NCBI GenBank assembly: GCA_958439195.1
Contig: OY288157.1
Location: forward strand, 372,001 to 436,000
Direction: 5' to 3'
From: an uncultured Paracoccaceae bacterium
Lineage (GTDB): Bacteria > Pseudomonadota > Alphaproteobacteria > Rhodobacterales > Rhodobacteraceae
Length of the DNA: 64,000 nucleotides
Part shown: positions 34,450-42,446 of the stretch, piece after piece
Position numbering within the stretch: the stretch's first letter is position 1
Layout of the letters: each line of letters begins with the position of its first letter
Position numbers and translations under genes: made by a program
The notes under the pieces: generated by a model
What the model was told of the DNA's origin: nothing
Database searches by the model: none
What the model saw: the letters and a program-made list of their open reading frames with translations, nothing else

Positions 34450-35064
34450 ATGAAGCACGGCTATCACCACGGCAATCTTCGGCAGGCGCTGGTCGAGGGG
34501 GCGCTGGCTTTGATTGCCGAGCGTGGCCCGACCGGCTTTACCCTGTCCGAAGCGGCGAAAAGGGCCGATGTCACCCCTGCGGCGGTGTATCGCCATTTCA
34601 GTGGCCGTGATGACCTGATCGCCGAAGTTGCGCGTCAGGGCTATGATATATTCGCCGCGCTGATGGAGTTTGCATTCAACGACGGGCAACCTTCGGCGCT
34701 TGCCGCCTTTGAGGCAACCGGGCGGGCCTATCTGGCCTTTGCCCGCAAATATCCCGGACATTACATGGCGATGTTCGAAAGCGGATTGTCGTTCAATGCG
34801 CATCCCGAATTGGCGCTGGTCGCGCAAAAGTCGCGGGCGGTGCTGGAACGGGCGGCGGAGAAGTTGTCAGATCAGATGCCGCCGGACCGCAGGCCACCGG
34901 CGACCATGTTTTCGGCGCATATCTGGGCCATGAGCCACGGCGTGGTCGAACTTTACATGCGCGGCGCGCCGGGGGCGAAATCGCCCTTTACGCCCGAAGA
35001 CCTGCTTGAAGCCGGGATCGGCATCTATTTGCGTGGATTGGGGCTTTTGCCGCCGGATCGTTAG
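34450..35064 (+). CDS. TetR/AcrR-family transcriptional regulator
   Basis: A 204-residue regulator. The N-terminal TetR helix-turn-helix is clear: NLRQALVEGALALIAERGPTGFTLSEAAKRADVTPAAVYRHFSGRDDLIAEVA (residues 8-60). The C-terminal ligand domain resembles the WHG/TetR_C_33 type (KYPGHYMAMFESGL and HIWAMSHGVVELY). The start ATG lies one base past the ppk2 stop (TGA-C-ATG). Co-transcription with ppk2 hints at a link to polyphosphate or stress metabolism, but the target genes are unknown. It converges with the ABC transporter ATPase gene ending at 35090. Confidence 0.88.
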   Translation: MKHGYHHGNLRQALVEGALALIAERGPTGFTLSEAAKRADVTPAAVYRHFSGRDDLIAEVARQGYDIFAALMEFAFNDGQPSALAAFEATGRAYLAFARKYPGHYMAMFESGLSFNAHPELALVAQKSRAVLERAAEKLSDQMPPDRRPPATMFSAHIWAMSHGVVELYMRGAPGAKSPFTPEDLLEAGIGIYLRGLGLLPPDR

Positions 35065-35089
35065 GACGCTGGCCTGTGGGGCCACTGTC

Positions 35090-36184
35090 CTATCGGAACA
35101 GCACCAGCGCCCCAGGCGACCAACCCACACGCGCCCGCTCACCCCGATCAAGGACAGGGCGGCCAAACACATTGCGCATGGAAATGCGGACATTGGTTTC
35201 AGACCCATCGATCCGCACATCGTAATAGGTCATGTCACCGAAATATACGACCTCTTCAATGGTCGCCATGCTTTCACGGTCGGATGCGGCGCTGCCTTCG
35301 TAGAGAATGGTCAGCGTTTCCGGACGAAAGCCCACAGCGGCCCCTTCGGCGGTAGCCCCACCCATGACCTGCCCCGGTTCCAGTTGAATGCGGCCAAAGC
35401 CTGCGGCCTCAATTTCCACCGAAGCGGCGCTTTCCGAAATGATGCTGGCGGGAAGGAAATTCATCGTTCCGATGAAGTCTGCCACCTTGCGGCTGTTCGG
35501 GCGGCGATACAGCGTTTCGGGATCGGCCAGTTGGGCAATTTCGCCTTCGAACATCACGGCGATGCGGTCAGACATGACCAGCGCCTCTTCCTGATCATGC
35601 GTGACAAGGATGAAGGTGATGCCGACCTGGCGTTGCAGGCGGATCAGTTCCACCTGCATCTGTTCGCGCATCTTCTTGTCCAGCGCGGAAAGCGGCTCGT
35701 CCAGCAGCAGAACCTTGGGCTTCAGGATAAGCGCACGCGCAAGGGCAACCCGTTGACGTTGACCGCCGGAAAGGGCGTGGGCGGCGCGTTTGCCATAGCC
35801 TTTGAGACCGACCATTTCCAACGCTTCGATCACCGCCTTGGCCTTGTCCTCTTTAGACCGGCTGTCACGACGCAGACCAAAGCCCACATTTTCCTCTACC
35901 GACAGATGGGGAAAAATGGCGTAAGATTGGAACACCATATTCGTCGGGCGCTTGTTGGCCGGAACATCAGCCATATCGCGCCCATCGATCAGGACAGCGC
36001 CGGATGATATGCCTTCGAACCCGGCGATGGTGCGCAACAGCGTGGTCTTGCCACAGCCGGACGGGCCGAGCAGCGAAAAGAATTCACCGGGCCGGATGGT
36101 GGCCGTGATGCCGCGCAAGGCGTGGTAATCGCCATAGTATTTATGAACATCCCGGAACTCTATCATGGCGTCGTTGGTGGTCAC
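35090..36184 (-). CDS. Polyamine-type ABC transporter ATPase (PotA-like)
   Basis: A 364-residue ATPase of the PotA/FbpC group: Walker A GPSGCGKTT, Q-loop VFQSYAIFPHL, signature LSGGQRQRVALARAL and Walker B VLLLDEPLSALD, followed by a TOBE domain in the last 100 residues (VGFRPETLTIL). It energises import of spermidine, putrescine or a similar organic cation. The start is a GTG in a GTGA overlap with the preceding permease gene. With the two permeases it forms a complete membrane complex, but no periplasmic binding protein gene is next to it. Confidence 0.92.
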   Translation of the reverse strand: MTTNDAMIEFRDVHKYYGDYHALRGITATIRPGEFFSLLGPSGCGKTTLLRTIAGFEGISSGAVLIDGRDMADVPANKRPTNMVFQSYAIFPHLSVEENVGFGLRRDSRSKEDKAKAVIEALEMVGLKGYGKRAAHALSGGQRQRVALARALILKPKVLLLDEPLSALDKKMREQMQVELIRLQRQVGITFILVTHDQEEALVMSDRIAVMFEGEIAQLADPETLYRRPNSRKVADFIGTMNFLPASIISESAASVEIEAAGFGRIQLEPGQVMGGATAEGAAVGFRPETLTILYEGSAASDRESMATIEEVVYFGDMTYYDVRIDGSETNVRISMRNVFGRPVLDRGERARVGWSPGALVLFR

Positions 36185-36987
36185 AGAAAGCCTCCGGAAT
36201 CCTTGCCGCCAGCCTTGGCGATGCCGCGGCGACGGAAATATTCAGCAATTGCAAGAAGGGTGATCGACAGAAGGACAAGGATCGTCCCAAGCGCCATGAT
36301 CGCGGGCACCTTGGCCGGAAAGCGGAACTGACCGTAGATGTAGACGGACAGAACGGTTTCATTGCCGCCAAGGAAGTAGGCGATGATGAATTCATCAAGG
36401 CTGATGGTGAAGCAGATCAGAAGCGAGGAGATGATCCCCGGCATCACCAGCGGCAGGATAATCAGCCAGAAGGTGGAAAGCGGCGTTTCCCCCAGGTCAT
36501 AGGCCGCCTCTTCCAGTGACTGATCAAGTGATTGAAAGGATGACGACAGGATCGCCACGGCAAAGGGCGTGCAGATCAGCACGTGGCCCAGAATGATGGT
36601 GAAGATCGACAATTCAATCCCGATGGCAAGCAAGACCACAAGCATCGACATCGCCACGATCATTTCCGGCAGAACCAGTGGCAGCATGATCAGGCCCATG
36701 ATGCCGGCCTTGGCCGGAAATCTGAACCGGGTCGAGGCACGGGCGGCAAACAGGCCAAGCGTCGTGGAAATGACCGCGACCGAAATGGAAATGATGGCCG
36801 AGTTGCGGACCGCGTTCCAAAGAGTGGTGTCGGCCCACATCTCACGGAACCAATTGGTCGTGAACCCCTGAAGCGGGAAGGCGATGACCTTGCTGTCGTT
36901 GAACGCAAACATCGGCAACAGAATGATCGGCGCATAGAGAAAGATCAGATAACCGATCGTATAGGCACGAAAACCGGGGGATTTCAT
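36181..36987 (-). CDS. Polyamine-type ABC transporter permease (PotC-like)
   Basis: A 268-residue inner-membrane permease with six predicted membrane segments and the binding-protein-dependent transport motif EEAAYDLGETPLSTFWLIILPLVMPGI, the EAA loop that docks on the ATPase. The order potB-potC-potA with ATGA/GTGA overlaps marks tight co-translation. PotC-like permeases pair with PotB-like ones in spermidine/putrescine importers. No binding protein gene is seen on either side, so substrate assignment stays at the level of 'polyamine or related'. Confidence 0.9.
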   Translation of the reverse strand: MKSPGFRAYTIGYLIFLYAPIILLPMFAFNDSKVIAFPLQGFTTNWFREMWADTTLWNAVRNSAIISISVAVISTTLGLFAARASTRFRFPAKAGIMGLIMLPLVLPEMIVAMSMLVVLLAIGIELSIFTIILGHVLICTPFAVAILSSSFQSLDQSLEEAAYDLGETPLSTFWLIILPLVMPGIISSLLICFTISLDEFIIAYFLGGNETVLSVYIYGQFRFPAKVPAIMALGTILVLLSITLLAIAEYFRRRGIAKAGGKDSGGFL

Positions 36988-37859
36988 TTCGCACCCTTCA
37001 GGAATCGTCGGTTAAGCAAAAGGAACACGATGCTGACCACCGCCACTACAAGCATGGCGGTAACGGCAATGGCGGAGCCAAGTTCCCTGTTGTTCTGTTT
37101 CAGCAGCGTGCCTTCGATGCGGTTTGCGATCATCGGCAGTTTGCCCCCCCCGATCAGGTCAGGTGTCACATAGTCGCCCACCGTGGGGATGAACACGATC
37201 AGCACCGCAGCGATGACGCCCGGCATCGACAAGGGCAGCGTCACGCGGATAAAGGTCATCAACTGGCTTTCACCAAGATCGCGGCCCGCTTCTAGGAAAG
37301 AGCGGTCAATCTTTTCCAGCGCAACAAAGATCGGCAGGATGGCAAAAGGCGCATAGGCATGTGCCAGTGTCATGACGAGGGCAGGCACGTTGTAGTTGAT
37401 TGCTTGCAGCGGTTCATCGATCAGGCCCAGCGACAGCAGGCCAGAGTTGATCACGCCGTTATATCCAAGGATAACCTTCCACAGGAAAACCCGGATCAGA
37501 TAGCTGGTCCAGAACGGGATCGTGATCAGAAACAGCCACAATGATTTGCGTTCTGGCTTTACGTAGAAACTGACGAAATAGGCCACCGGATAGGCGAGCA
37601 GAACCGTGACCAGCGTCACCGAAAATGACACGGTCAGCGACCGCATGATCAGCAACTGATTGATCCGGTCCGACCAGGCGGTGACATAATTGTCGAGGCC
37701 GAACCCACCATCGCGCAACGACAAGGAATAGACCAGAACCGTCACCAAGGGTGCGGCCAGAAGCAGGACCGCGTAAATCAAGGTGGGACTGACAAGAAGC
37801 AGACCGCTTGCCGCCTCGGAGCGGCCTTCGCCGCTTTTTCCCGTACTGGTCGCCATCAT
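36984..37859 (-). CDS. Polyamine-type ABC transporter permease (PotB-like)
   Basis: A 291-residue permease with six membrane segments (first: LLLVSPTLIYAVLLLAAPLVTVLVYSL) and the EAA loop LEAGRDLGESQLMTFIRVTLPLSMPGV. It is the first gene of the three-gene operon. The frame opens at a TTG at 37895, but the adjacent ATGs at 37859 and 37856 have AGGGGG directly ahead, so the shorter form is given. The 36 extra bases read as a linker with no membrane segment. The promoter should lie between 37860 and about 38000, overlapping the terminator of the small gene upstream. Confidence 0.9.
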   Translation of the reverse strand: MMATSTGKSGEGRSEAASGLLLVSPTLIYAVLLLAAPLVTVLVYSLSLRDGGFGLDNYVTAWSDRINQLLIMRSLTVSFSVTLVTVLLAYPVAYFVSFYVKPERKSLWLFLITIPFWTSYLIRVFLWKVILGYNGVINSGLLSLGLIDEPLQAINYNVPALVMTLAHAYAPFAILPIFVALEKIDRSFLEAGRDLGESQLMTFIRVTLPLSMPGVIAAVLIVFIPTVGDYVTPDLIGGGKLPMIANRIEGTLLKQNNRELGSAIAVTAMLVVAVVSIVFLLLNRRFLKGAK

Positions 37860-37940
37860 GCCCCCTGTTGGCACGCCCTGCCACTCTTTGATCAAAACCT
37901 AGACGCATTCCAGCGGATCGCGCAAGGGGCGTCACCAGCC

Positions 37941-37978
37941 AAAAAGGCCGGAGCGATGAAAACCACCGCGCCGGCCTT
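37941..37978 (-). terminator. Intrinsic terminator of the small minus-strand gene
   Basis: Read on the minus strand, AAGGCCGG (37978-37971) pairs with CCGGCCTT (37951-37944), followed by TTT (five Ts in all). The loop is 19 bases. It lies 30 bases beyond the stop of the unknown gene at 38009-38278, supporting that gene as a real transcription unit separate from the transporter operon. Confidence 0.7.
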
Positions 37979-38008
37979 AATTTTGGGCATGGCCGCTGGG
38001 CGGCGGGG

Positions 38009-38278
38009 TCAACCTGGAATGCGTTCGATCTGGATCGCGCGCTTTTTCAACTCGTCATACAGGGTCGGTATCACCCGCAAGCTCCCCACGGCCACGCGCA
38101 GGGCATCGGTTAACTTGCCATCGGGGGCCTGGCCTTCGACACGCCAGACCATGCGGCGGGCAACCCCGTCATCATAAACGATTTCGGTGCTACCGCTGCG
38201 AGATTTACGAATACCAAGAAAGTCTGCGCCGCCATGCGGCGCATGAAAAAATGCCTGCTGTCCCATTTTCGGGTCCAT
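38009..38278 (-). CDS. Hypothetical protein, 89 residues
   Basis: I do not recognise this protein. It is 89 residues (84 if it starts at the ATG at 38263, which has a GGA ahead), basic, without a signal peptide or membrane segment. It reads like a compact alpha/beta protein: FHAPHGGADFLGIRKSRSG, then a strand EIVYDDGVARRMVWRVEG, then a helix DALRVAVGSLRVIPTLYDELKKRAIQIERI. Support for it being a gene comes from the terminator just downstream, from normal coding texture, and from a palindrome about 130 bases upstream (38403-38436). Function unknown. Confidence 0.55.
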   Translation of the reverse strand: MDPKMGQQAFFHAPHGGADFLGIRKSRSGSTEIVYDDGVARRMVWRVEGQAPDGKLTDALRVAVGSLRVIPTLYDELKKRAIQIERIPG

Positions 38279-38402
38279 TCTTTAAAGGTCTGCTCTGTGT
38301 GCCTAATTGGGCCATCAGCAGACGCTTTCGTCAACGTGTCTTTACGCGGAATGGAAACAATCCCCGAAAAGCGCGCCCTGCGCGCCACAGAACAGCCCCT
38401 TT

Positions 38403-38436
38403 CGCCCCGGATTGTGGCAGTCCACGCCGCCACAAT
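38403..38436. promoter_or_regulatory. Palindrome plus 17-bp repeat upstream of the small gene
   Basis: ATTGTGGC (38411-38418) and GCCACAAT (38429-38436) form a perfect 8-10-8 inverted repeat. The left part belongs to CGCCCCGGATTGTGGCA (38403-38419), which recurs exactly at 40291-40307. It lies in the 191-base gap between the small unknown gene and the MocR gene. It could be an operator; no U-run follows on either side, so a terminator is unlikely. Confidence 0.45.
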
Positions 38437-38469
38437 GCCACATTTCCGCCCCAATTGATCCCGCGGGGA

Positions 38470-39876
38470 TCAGACCGCCGGCGGATCATAGGGCGGGCGC
38501 GACAGCAGGTTTGCCAATCTTTCGATGCCGGTGGTGAAGCAATCTTCGGGAATATGCCCGGCAAGGGCAAAGCGCACGGCATGCGGCGCACGTCCGTGTA
38601 TCAGAGCATATTCATCCGCCGACCGGATCAGCACGCCTTCCCCTTCGGCCATTCTGGTAAAGGTCGAGGCACGCCAGCCCATCGGCAGACGGAGAAAGGC
38701 AAAGCGCAACCCCGGTTGCCATGCCAGATCGAACCGCCCCAGATGATTGACGGTGATACGGATGCGGCGCTCCAGGTCTTCGCCCACGCGGCGACGGATT
38801 TCCTGCGCAGCACCGGTTTGGAACAGGTGCAGACACAGGTCGCTGACGGGTTTGGGAAGGGCAAAGAAGGCATGTTGGGCGGTCAGGCGCCCGGTTTCCC
38901 CCATACCGGTTGGGCAGGCGATATAGCCGAACCGCAGCGCAGCCGACACGGTTTTTGACAAACTGCCGACATGCCAGACCCGTTCTGGGGCCAGCGCCCG
39001 CAGCGCAGGCCATTCGCTTTCGGACAGAGTGTAGCAGTCATCTTCGATCACCTGCAGGTCAAAATGGCGGGCAATCGCCGCGATGCGGGTGCGACGGTCG
39101 GGCGTCATTCGGGCGGTGGTGGGGTTTTGCGCTTCGGTCGTCAGGCAAAGCACTTGTGCGCCGTGACGGCGGCAGGCTGCCTCTAAGGCTTCGGGGATCA
39201 TGCCTTGATCATCGGTTTCGACGCCCACAACCTCGGCCCGGGCAAGGCGCGCGGCGTGGCGAAAACCGGGATAGGCCAGTTCCTCGGTCAGCACGACTGG
39301 CCGGTCGCCGCGCAGGCAGCACAGCAAGATCAGGCTTATGGCATTTTGCCCCCCCGCCGTCAGGGCGATGTCATCCAGGGACAGCGGGCCGAGGGCGCGA
39401 TCAGACAACCAGTCGCATACCGCAGCACGCAAGGGCAGTTCGCTGCGCTGGGATGGATAGTCGATCCAGTCATCCCCCATCCGGGGCACGATTTCCGTTA
39501 GGGCCGCCGAAAATGCCTGCGCCTGACCGACATCCGGCAAGCGTGGCGCCCGCAGGTCGATGCGGCCGACCAGTTGATCCGGGTCGCGTTCCAACAGCAG
39601 CGGCTGTGTAGGGCCAAGCCTTGGCGCACGCGCCGCAACAAAGGTGCCGCGCCCCACTGTAGCGGCCAAAAGACCCTCTTGCGTGGCAAGCGCATAAGCC
39701 CGCGATACCGTGCCAGGCGTCACACCCAACGCCCATGCCAGATCGCGCACGGTTGGCAGTTGCGCGCCCTCAGGCAAATCGCCTGATCGGATCGACTCGC
39801 GCAGTGCGCGCGAAAGGGCAAGGTATTTGGGCCCCGGATAGGCCGTGAGGTCGGGCTTCCAAATTGTGCCTGTCAC
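38470..39876 (-). CDS. MocR-family regulator (GntR helix-turn-helix fused to aminotransferase fold)
   Basis: A 468-residue MocR/PdxR-type protein: an N-terminal GntR winged helix (about 15-80, ALRESIRSGDLPEGAQLPTVRDLAWALGVTPGTVSRAYA) and a fold-type I aminotransferase domain binding PLP through the Lys in VGSLSKTVSAALRFGY. Landmarks of the PLP site are TAGGQNAIS, TTEAQNPTT and VIEDDCY. MocR proteins use the cofactor domain as a ligand sensor (PLP, GABA, taurine and others) and often control a divergent neighbour; here that is a DUF1127 gene starting 89 bases away. No pyridoxal or GABA gene is nearby, so the effector is unknown. Confidence 0.9.
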   Translation of the reverse strand: MTGTIWKPDLTAYPGPKYLALSRALRESIRSGDLPEGAQLPTVRDLAWALGVTPGTVSRAYALATQEGLLAATVGRGTFVAARAPRLGPTQPLLLERDPDQLVGRIDLRAPRLPDVGQAQAFSAALTEIVPRMGDDWIDYPSQRSELPLRAAVCDWLSDRALGPLSLDDIALTAGGQNAISLILLCCLRGDRPVVLTEELAYPGFRHAARLARAEVVGVETDDQGMIPEALEAACRRHGAQVLCLTTEAQNPTTARMTPDRRTRIAAIARHFDLQVIEDDCYTLSESEWPALRALAPERVWHVGSLSKTVSAALRFGYIACPTGMGETGRLTAQHAFFALPKPVSDLCLHLFQTGAAQEIRRRVGEDLERRIRITVNHLGRFDLAWQPGLRFAFLRLPMGWRASTFTRMAEGEGVLIRSADEYALIHGRAPHAVRFALAGHIPEDCFTTGIERLANLLSRPPYDPPAV

Positions 39877-39905
39877 AATGTTCCTCTGGCCAGCGATGCC
39901 GCGTT

Positions 39906-39945
39906 ATTGTACGCATTTATGTATCAGATCGCCTGTATTGTATCA
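39906..39945. promoter_or_regulatory. Direct repeats in the MocR/DUF1127 divergent promoter
   Basis: ATTGTA occurs at 39906-39911 and 39937-39942 (31 bases apart, about three helical turns), and GTATCA at 39921-39926 and 39940-39945. Direct repeats are the usual binding pattern of MocR dimers such as PdxR. The site overlaps the position expected for the DUF1127 promoter. The repeats are seen, the binding is inferred. Confidence 0.4.
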
Positions 39946-39965
39946 ACACAAAAAGGAACCATCCC

Positions 39966-40178
39966 ATGTCCGCCCGCACCTTGCCCCGTGCATTGCCCGC
40001 AAACCTGCCGCCGCTGTCGCGCCTGCTGGTCAAGGCTGCGCTGACCTTTGCGGCTTGGGAAACGCGCAAACGCGGGCGCAAGGCGCTGTCACGGCTGGAT
40101 GACCACCTGCTGCGGGACATCGGCCTGTCTGATGGCCGCGCAGAACGTGAGGCCGCGAAAGCATTTTGGCAGGAATGA
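39966..40178 (+). CDS. DUF1127 small protein
   Basis: A 70-residue basic protein. The C-terminal half carries the DUF1127 signature: RKALSRLDDHLLRDIGLSDGRAEREAAKAFW, of the form L-x-x-L-x-D-x-x-L-x-D-I-G-L. DUF1127 proteins are arginine-rich small proteins common in alphaproteobacteria; in Agrobacterium and Rhodobacter relatives they have been tied to RNA or phosphate-related regulation. The ATG at 39966 has AGGAACC a few bases ahead. Divergent from the MocR gene and closed by a strong terminator, so monocistronic. Confidence 0.85.
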   Translation: MSARTLPRALPANLPPLSRLLVKAALTFAAWETRKRGRKALSRLDDHLLRDIGLSDGRAEREAAKAFWQE

Positions 40179-40207
40179 TTGAATTTCTGCCCACGATCCC
40201 CTGACTG

Positions 40208-40234
40208 GGCCGGGCAATGCCCGGCCTTTTTTTT
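40208..40234 (+). terminator. Intrinsic terminator of the DUF1127 gene
   Basis: GGCCGGGC (40208-40215) and GCCCGGCC (40219-40226) pair perfectly around AAT and are followed by eight Ts. It lies 30 bases past the stop codon. Confidence 0.95.
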
Positions 40235-40481
40235 GCTTACATCGGGCAACCATCGCCACGCTGATGGGTCGGGTGTGACCGGGAAATTGCCGCCCCGGAT
40301 TGTGGCATATTGAGCGGCCGAAATGACCGCGGCCCGGGTGGCGATCATGGGGTCCCTTCCGATTGGCCAACTATTGTTGCAGCGACTTGGGCCAGACGGC
40401 ACCGTCTGTTGGCGTGCATCCCGACGATCGGGAAAGATCGAACCTTATGTTTGCACAGAAGGGAGTTTGTGCTGAGCAAAC
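40235..40481. other. Intergenic region between two terminators
   Basis: Between the DUF1127 terminator and the rpsI terminator I see no convincing gene. It contains the second copy of the 17-bp sequence CGCCCCGGATTGTGGCA (40291-40307) and a 50-codon open frame from 40323 without coding features. A small RNA cannot be excluded from sequence alone. Confidence 0.5.
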
Positions 40482-40507
40482 AAAAGGCCCGCGCGAAGCG
40501 GGCCTTT
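40482..40507 (-). terminator. Intrinsic terminator of rplM-rpsI
   Basis: On the minus strand, AAAGGCCCGC (40507-40498) pairs with GCGGGCCTTT (40492-40483) around TTCGC, with a run of four Ts. It lies 24 bases past the rpsI stop. Confidence 0.9.
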
Positions 40508-40530
40508 CGACAAAAATCTGACGCAGTTCC

Positions 40531-41022
40531 TTAACGCTTGGAGAACTGGAACGATTTGCGGGCCTTCGCCTTGCCATATTTTTTGCGTTCCACGACACGG
40601 CTATCGCGCGTCAGGAAGCCAGCCGCCTTGAGCGCAGGGCGCAGCGAGGGTTCATACAGTTGAAGCGCCTTGGAAATGCCGTGCTTCACAGCGCCAGCCT
40701 GGCCCGACAGCCCACCACCGGCAACGGTGGCGAACACGTCGAACTGGCCTTCGACATTGGCAATCTGGAACGGCTGTTTCAGGATCATCTGCAGCACCGG
40801 ACGGGCGAAGTATGCCGCCATTTCCTTGCCGTTGACCACAACCTTGCCGGAACCGGGTTTTACCCAGACGCGGGCGACCGCATCCTTGCGCTTGCCCGTT
40901 GCATAGGACCGACCCAGCGAGTCACGCTGCGGGGTCTTTGGGGCGGCGGCCTCTGCCGCTGCAGGCGCAGCGGAACCAGCGACGGCAGATTTCAGATCGT
41001 CGAGAGATTTGATGTCAGCCAT
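40531..41022 (-). CDS. rpsI: Ribosomal protein S9
   Basis: A 163-residue S9 (uS9) of the 30S subunit. The core has SYATGKRKDAVARVWVKPGSG, the family signature GGGLSGQAGAVKHGISKAL and the basic C-terminal tail KKYGKAKARKSFQFSKR that reaches the P-site tRNA. The first 35 residues are an Ala/Pro-rich extension common in Rhodobacteraceae S9 proteins. It starts two bases after the rplM stop, the nearly universal rplM-rpsI pair. Confidence 0.98.
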   Translation of the reverse strand: MADIKSLDDLKSAVAGSAAPAAAEAAAPKTPQRDSLGRSYATGKRKDAVARVWVKPGSGKVVVNGKEMAAYFARPVLQMILKQPFQIANVEGQFDVFATVAGGGLSGQAGAVKHGISKALQLYEPSLRPALKAAGFLTRDSRVVERKKYGKAKARKSFQFSKR

Positions 41023-41024
41023 GA

Positions 41025-41489
41025 TCAGGCGCTCCGCGTGTTCTTCGGGTTCAGAACCTTGAGGTCCAGAACGGTGGGCTGCTGGGCTTCGTGCGGATGT
41101 TCCGCCCCGGCATAAACGCGCAGGTTGGTCATCTGCTGACGGCCAAGACGGTTGCGGGTGATCATCCGTTCAACGGCCTTTACGACCACACGCTCAGGGT
41201 GGTTGCCTTCCAGCACCTGCCGCGCCGTGCGCTGCTTGATCCCGCCCGGATGGCCGGTGTGCCAGTAGTAGACCTTGTCGTCACGCTTCTTGCCCGTCAT
41301 CTGGATCTTGTCAGCGTTGATGACGATCACGTTGTCGCCCATATCCATATGGGGTGTGAAGGTCGGCTTGTTCTTGCCGCGCAGAATGTTTGCGACGATC
41401 GAGGCGAGGCGGCCCAGAACGATGCCTTCGGCATCAATCAGGATCCACTTCTTCTCGATATCCGCAGGTGTTGCGGTGAAGGTTTTCAT
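41025..41489 (-). CDS. rplM: Ribosomal protein L13
   Basis: A 154-residue L13 (uL13), an early assembly protein of the 50S subunit. Signatures are WILIDAEGIVLGRLASIVANILRGKNKPTFTPHMDMGD and HTGHPGGIKQRTARQVLE. In E. coli L13 also represses its own operon, and a GC hairpin sits in the leader here (41511-41527). First gene of rplM-rpsI; the promoter must lie in the AT-rich stretch at 41570-41640. Confidence 0.98.
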   Translation of the reverse strand: MKTFTATPADIEKKWILIDAEGIVLGRLASIVANILRGKNKPTFTPHMDMGDNVIVINADKIQMTGKKRDDKVYYWHTGHPGGIKQRTARQVLEGNHPERVVVKAVERMITRNRLGRQQMTNLRVYAGAEHPHEAQQPTVLDLKVLNPKNTRSA

Positions 41490-41510
41490 ATCGAACCCTA
41501 TGAGTTGAAG

Positions 41511-41527
41511 CGGGGGACCACCCCCCG
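41511..41527 (-). promoter_or_regulatory. Leader hairpin upstream of rplM
   Basis: CGGGGG (41511-41516) and CCCCCG (41522-41527) pair around a five-base loop, 22 bases ahead of the rplM start. It is close to the ribosome-binding region and could be part of an autoregulatory leader, though it does not match a described L13 leader that I can recognise. Confidence 0.35.
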
Positions 41528-41576
41528 GAACTTTGATGGGGGCTTATCGCGTGAAGAGGCGAAGGGGTCAAGGGGC

Positions 41577-41640
41577 GAATACTGTATTTATTATATACAT
41601 TTCAATGCTTTATAAAAAAGGTATCATAATACCCCATGTC
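41577..41640 (-). promoter_or_regulatory. AT-rich promoter region of rplM-rpsI
   Basis: This stretch is strongly AT-rich in a GC-rich chromosome. On the minus strand it contains TATAAT (a perfect -10 hexamer, inside TGTATATAATAA) with a weak TTTTTA -35 seventeen bases ahead. An inverted repeat GGTAT-N4-ATACC lies at 41620-41633, just upstream of the -35. Confidence 0.5.
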
Positions 41641-41663
41641 AAGCAGAAGATTGGGCCGCCATT

Positions 41664-42446
41664 TCAACGCAGTTTCGGGGGGCGGTCCGGGTCCATGCCT
41701 GGTGGCTTGGGGGCGGAGGGTTGGGCGGCTTCAGGGCGGGGCATGTCGAAACGTCGGGCAACACGGGCCATGGAAAGCGTTGCCGGATCAGAGGTCAGCA
41801 GAAACGTCACATCTATTTCGCCCATGTCGATGCCCGAAAAGGCAAGAGCCTCGCCGGCGGCGCGGGTCAGCGCAGGTTCTGCCCCTGGTGCGGCATCGAC
41901 AAAGGCAAGCATATGCCCGCGCCGCCCGCCACGATAGGTGACGCCGGCCAGAAGGGCGCACTGCGCCAGCCCACCGGAACGGGCCAGCTTCGACTCGAGC
42001 CCGGAGGTCAGGGTCGCGGGCAAAGATGCCGGGGCGTGAAACGATTCCGGCAGGGCTTCTACGGCTTCGGGTTCGGCATCCAACACGCCTGACAGCCATT
42101 CCAACGCTTCGGGTGGAAGGATCATCTGCGATGGCGCAACCCCAAGGTTGACCCCAAGGCCAACCCCCTGCCCCGCAAGCACCTGCGCAATCACACGCCC
42201 TGGCAGGGCAGCATAAGGGGCGATGCCGCCGGAGAATTCTGCCATCCGTTCCTCTTGATCAAAGATCAGGACGACCGGGCCACTGTCGAGCGGGAAAATG
42301 CGGGGCTTGATATCGGTGCCCGCTGCCTCCTCTTGCAGCAGCAGAAAGAATTCGCCGTCGGCCAGAACCTCGTAGAACCGAAGCCGGTCTGCGTCATCGG
42401 CGCCATCACGTTCCATTGCGGCATAGGCGGCATCCAGCGGTGTCAT
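41664..42446 (-). CDS. SseB-domain protein
   Basis: A 260-residue cytoplasmic protein of the SseB family (N-terminal domain about 1-115: LADGEFFLLLQEEA and RIFPLDSGPVVLIFDQEERMAEF, then the helix-rich PYAALPGRVIAQVL). The C-terminal third resembles the SseB C-terminal domain. E. coli SseB enhances serine sensitivity, but the biochemical role of the family is unclear. The last 20 residues are Pro-rich. It begins in an ATGA overlap with the uracil-DNA glycosylase gene, so the two are co-translated. Confidence 0.82.
   Translation of the reverse strand: MTPLDAAYAAMERDGADDADRLRFYEVLADGEFFLLLQEEAAGTDIKPRIFPLDSGPVVLIFDQEERMAEFSGGIAPYAALPGRVIAQVLAGQGVGLGVNLGVAPSQMILPPEALEWLSGVLDAEPEAVEALPESFHAPASLPATLTSGLESKLARSGGLAQCALLAGVTYRGGRRGHMLAFVDAAPGAEPALTRAAGEALAFSGIDMGEIDVTFLLTSDPATLSMARVARRFDMPRPEAAQPSAPKPPGMDPDRPPKLR

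Noticed and set aside
40323..40475. A 50-codon open frame between the DUF1127 and rpsI terminators
   Set aside because: No ribosome site, no coding texture, and it lies between two terminators without a promoter.
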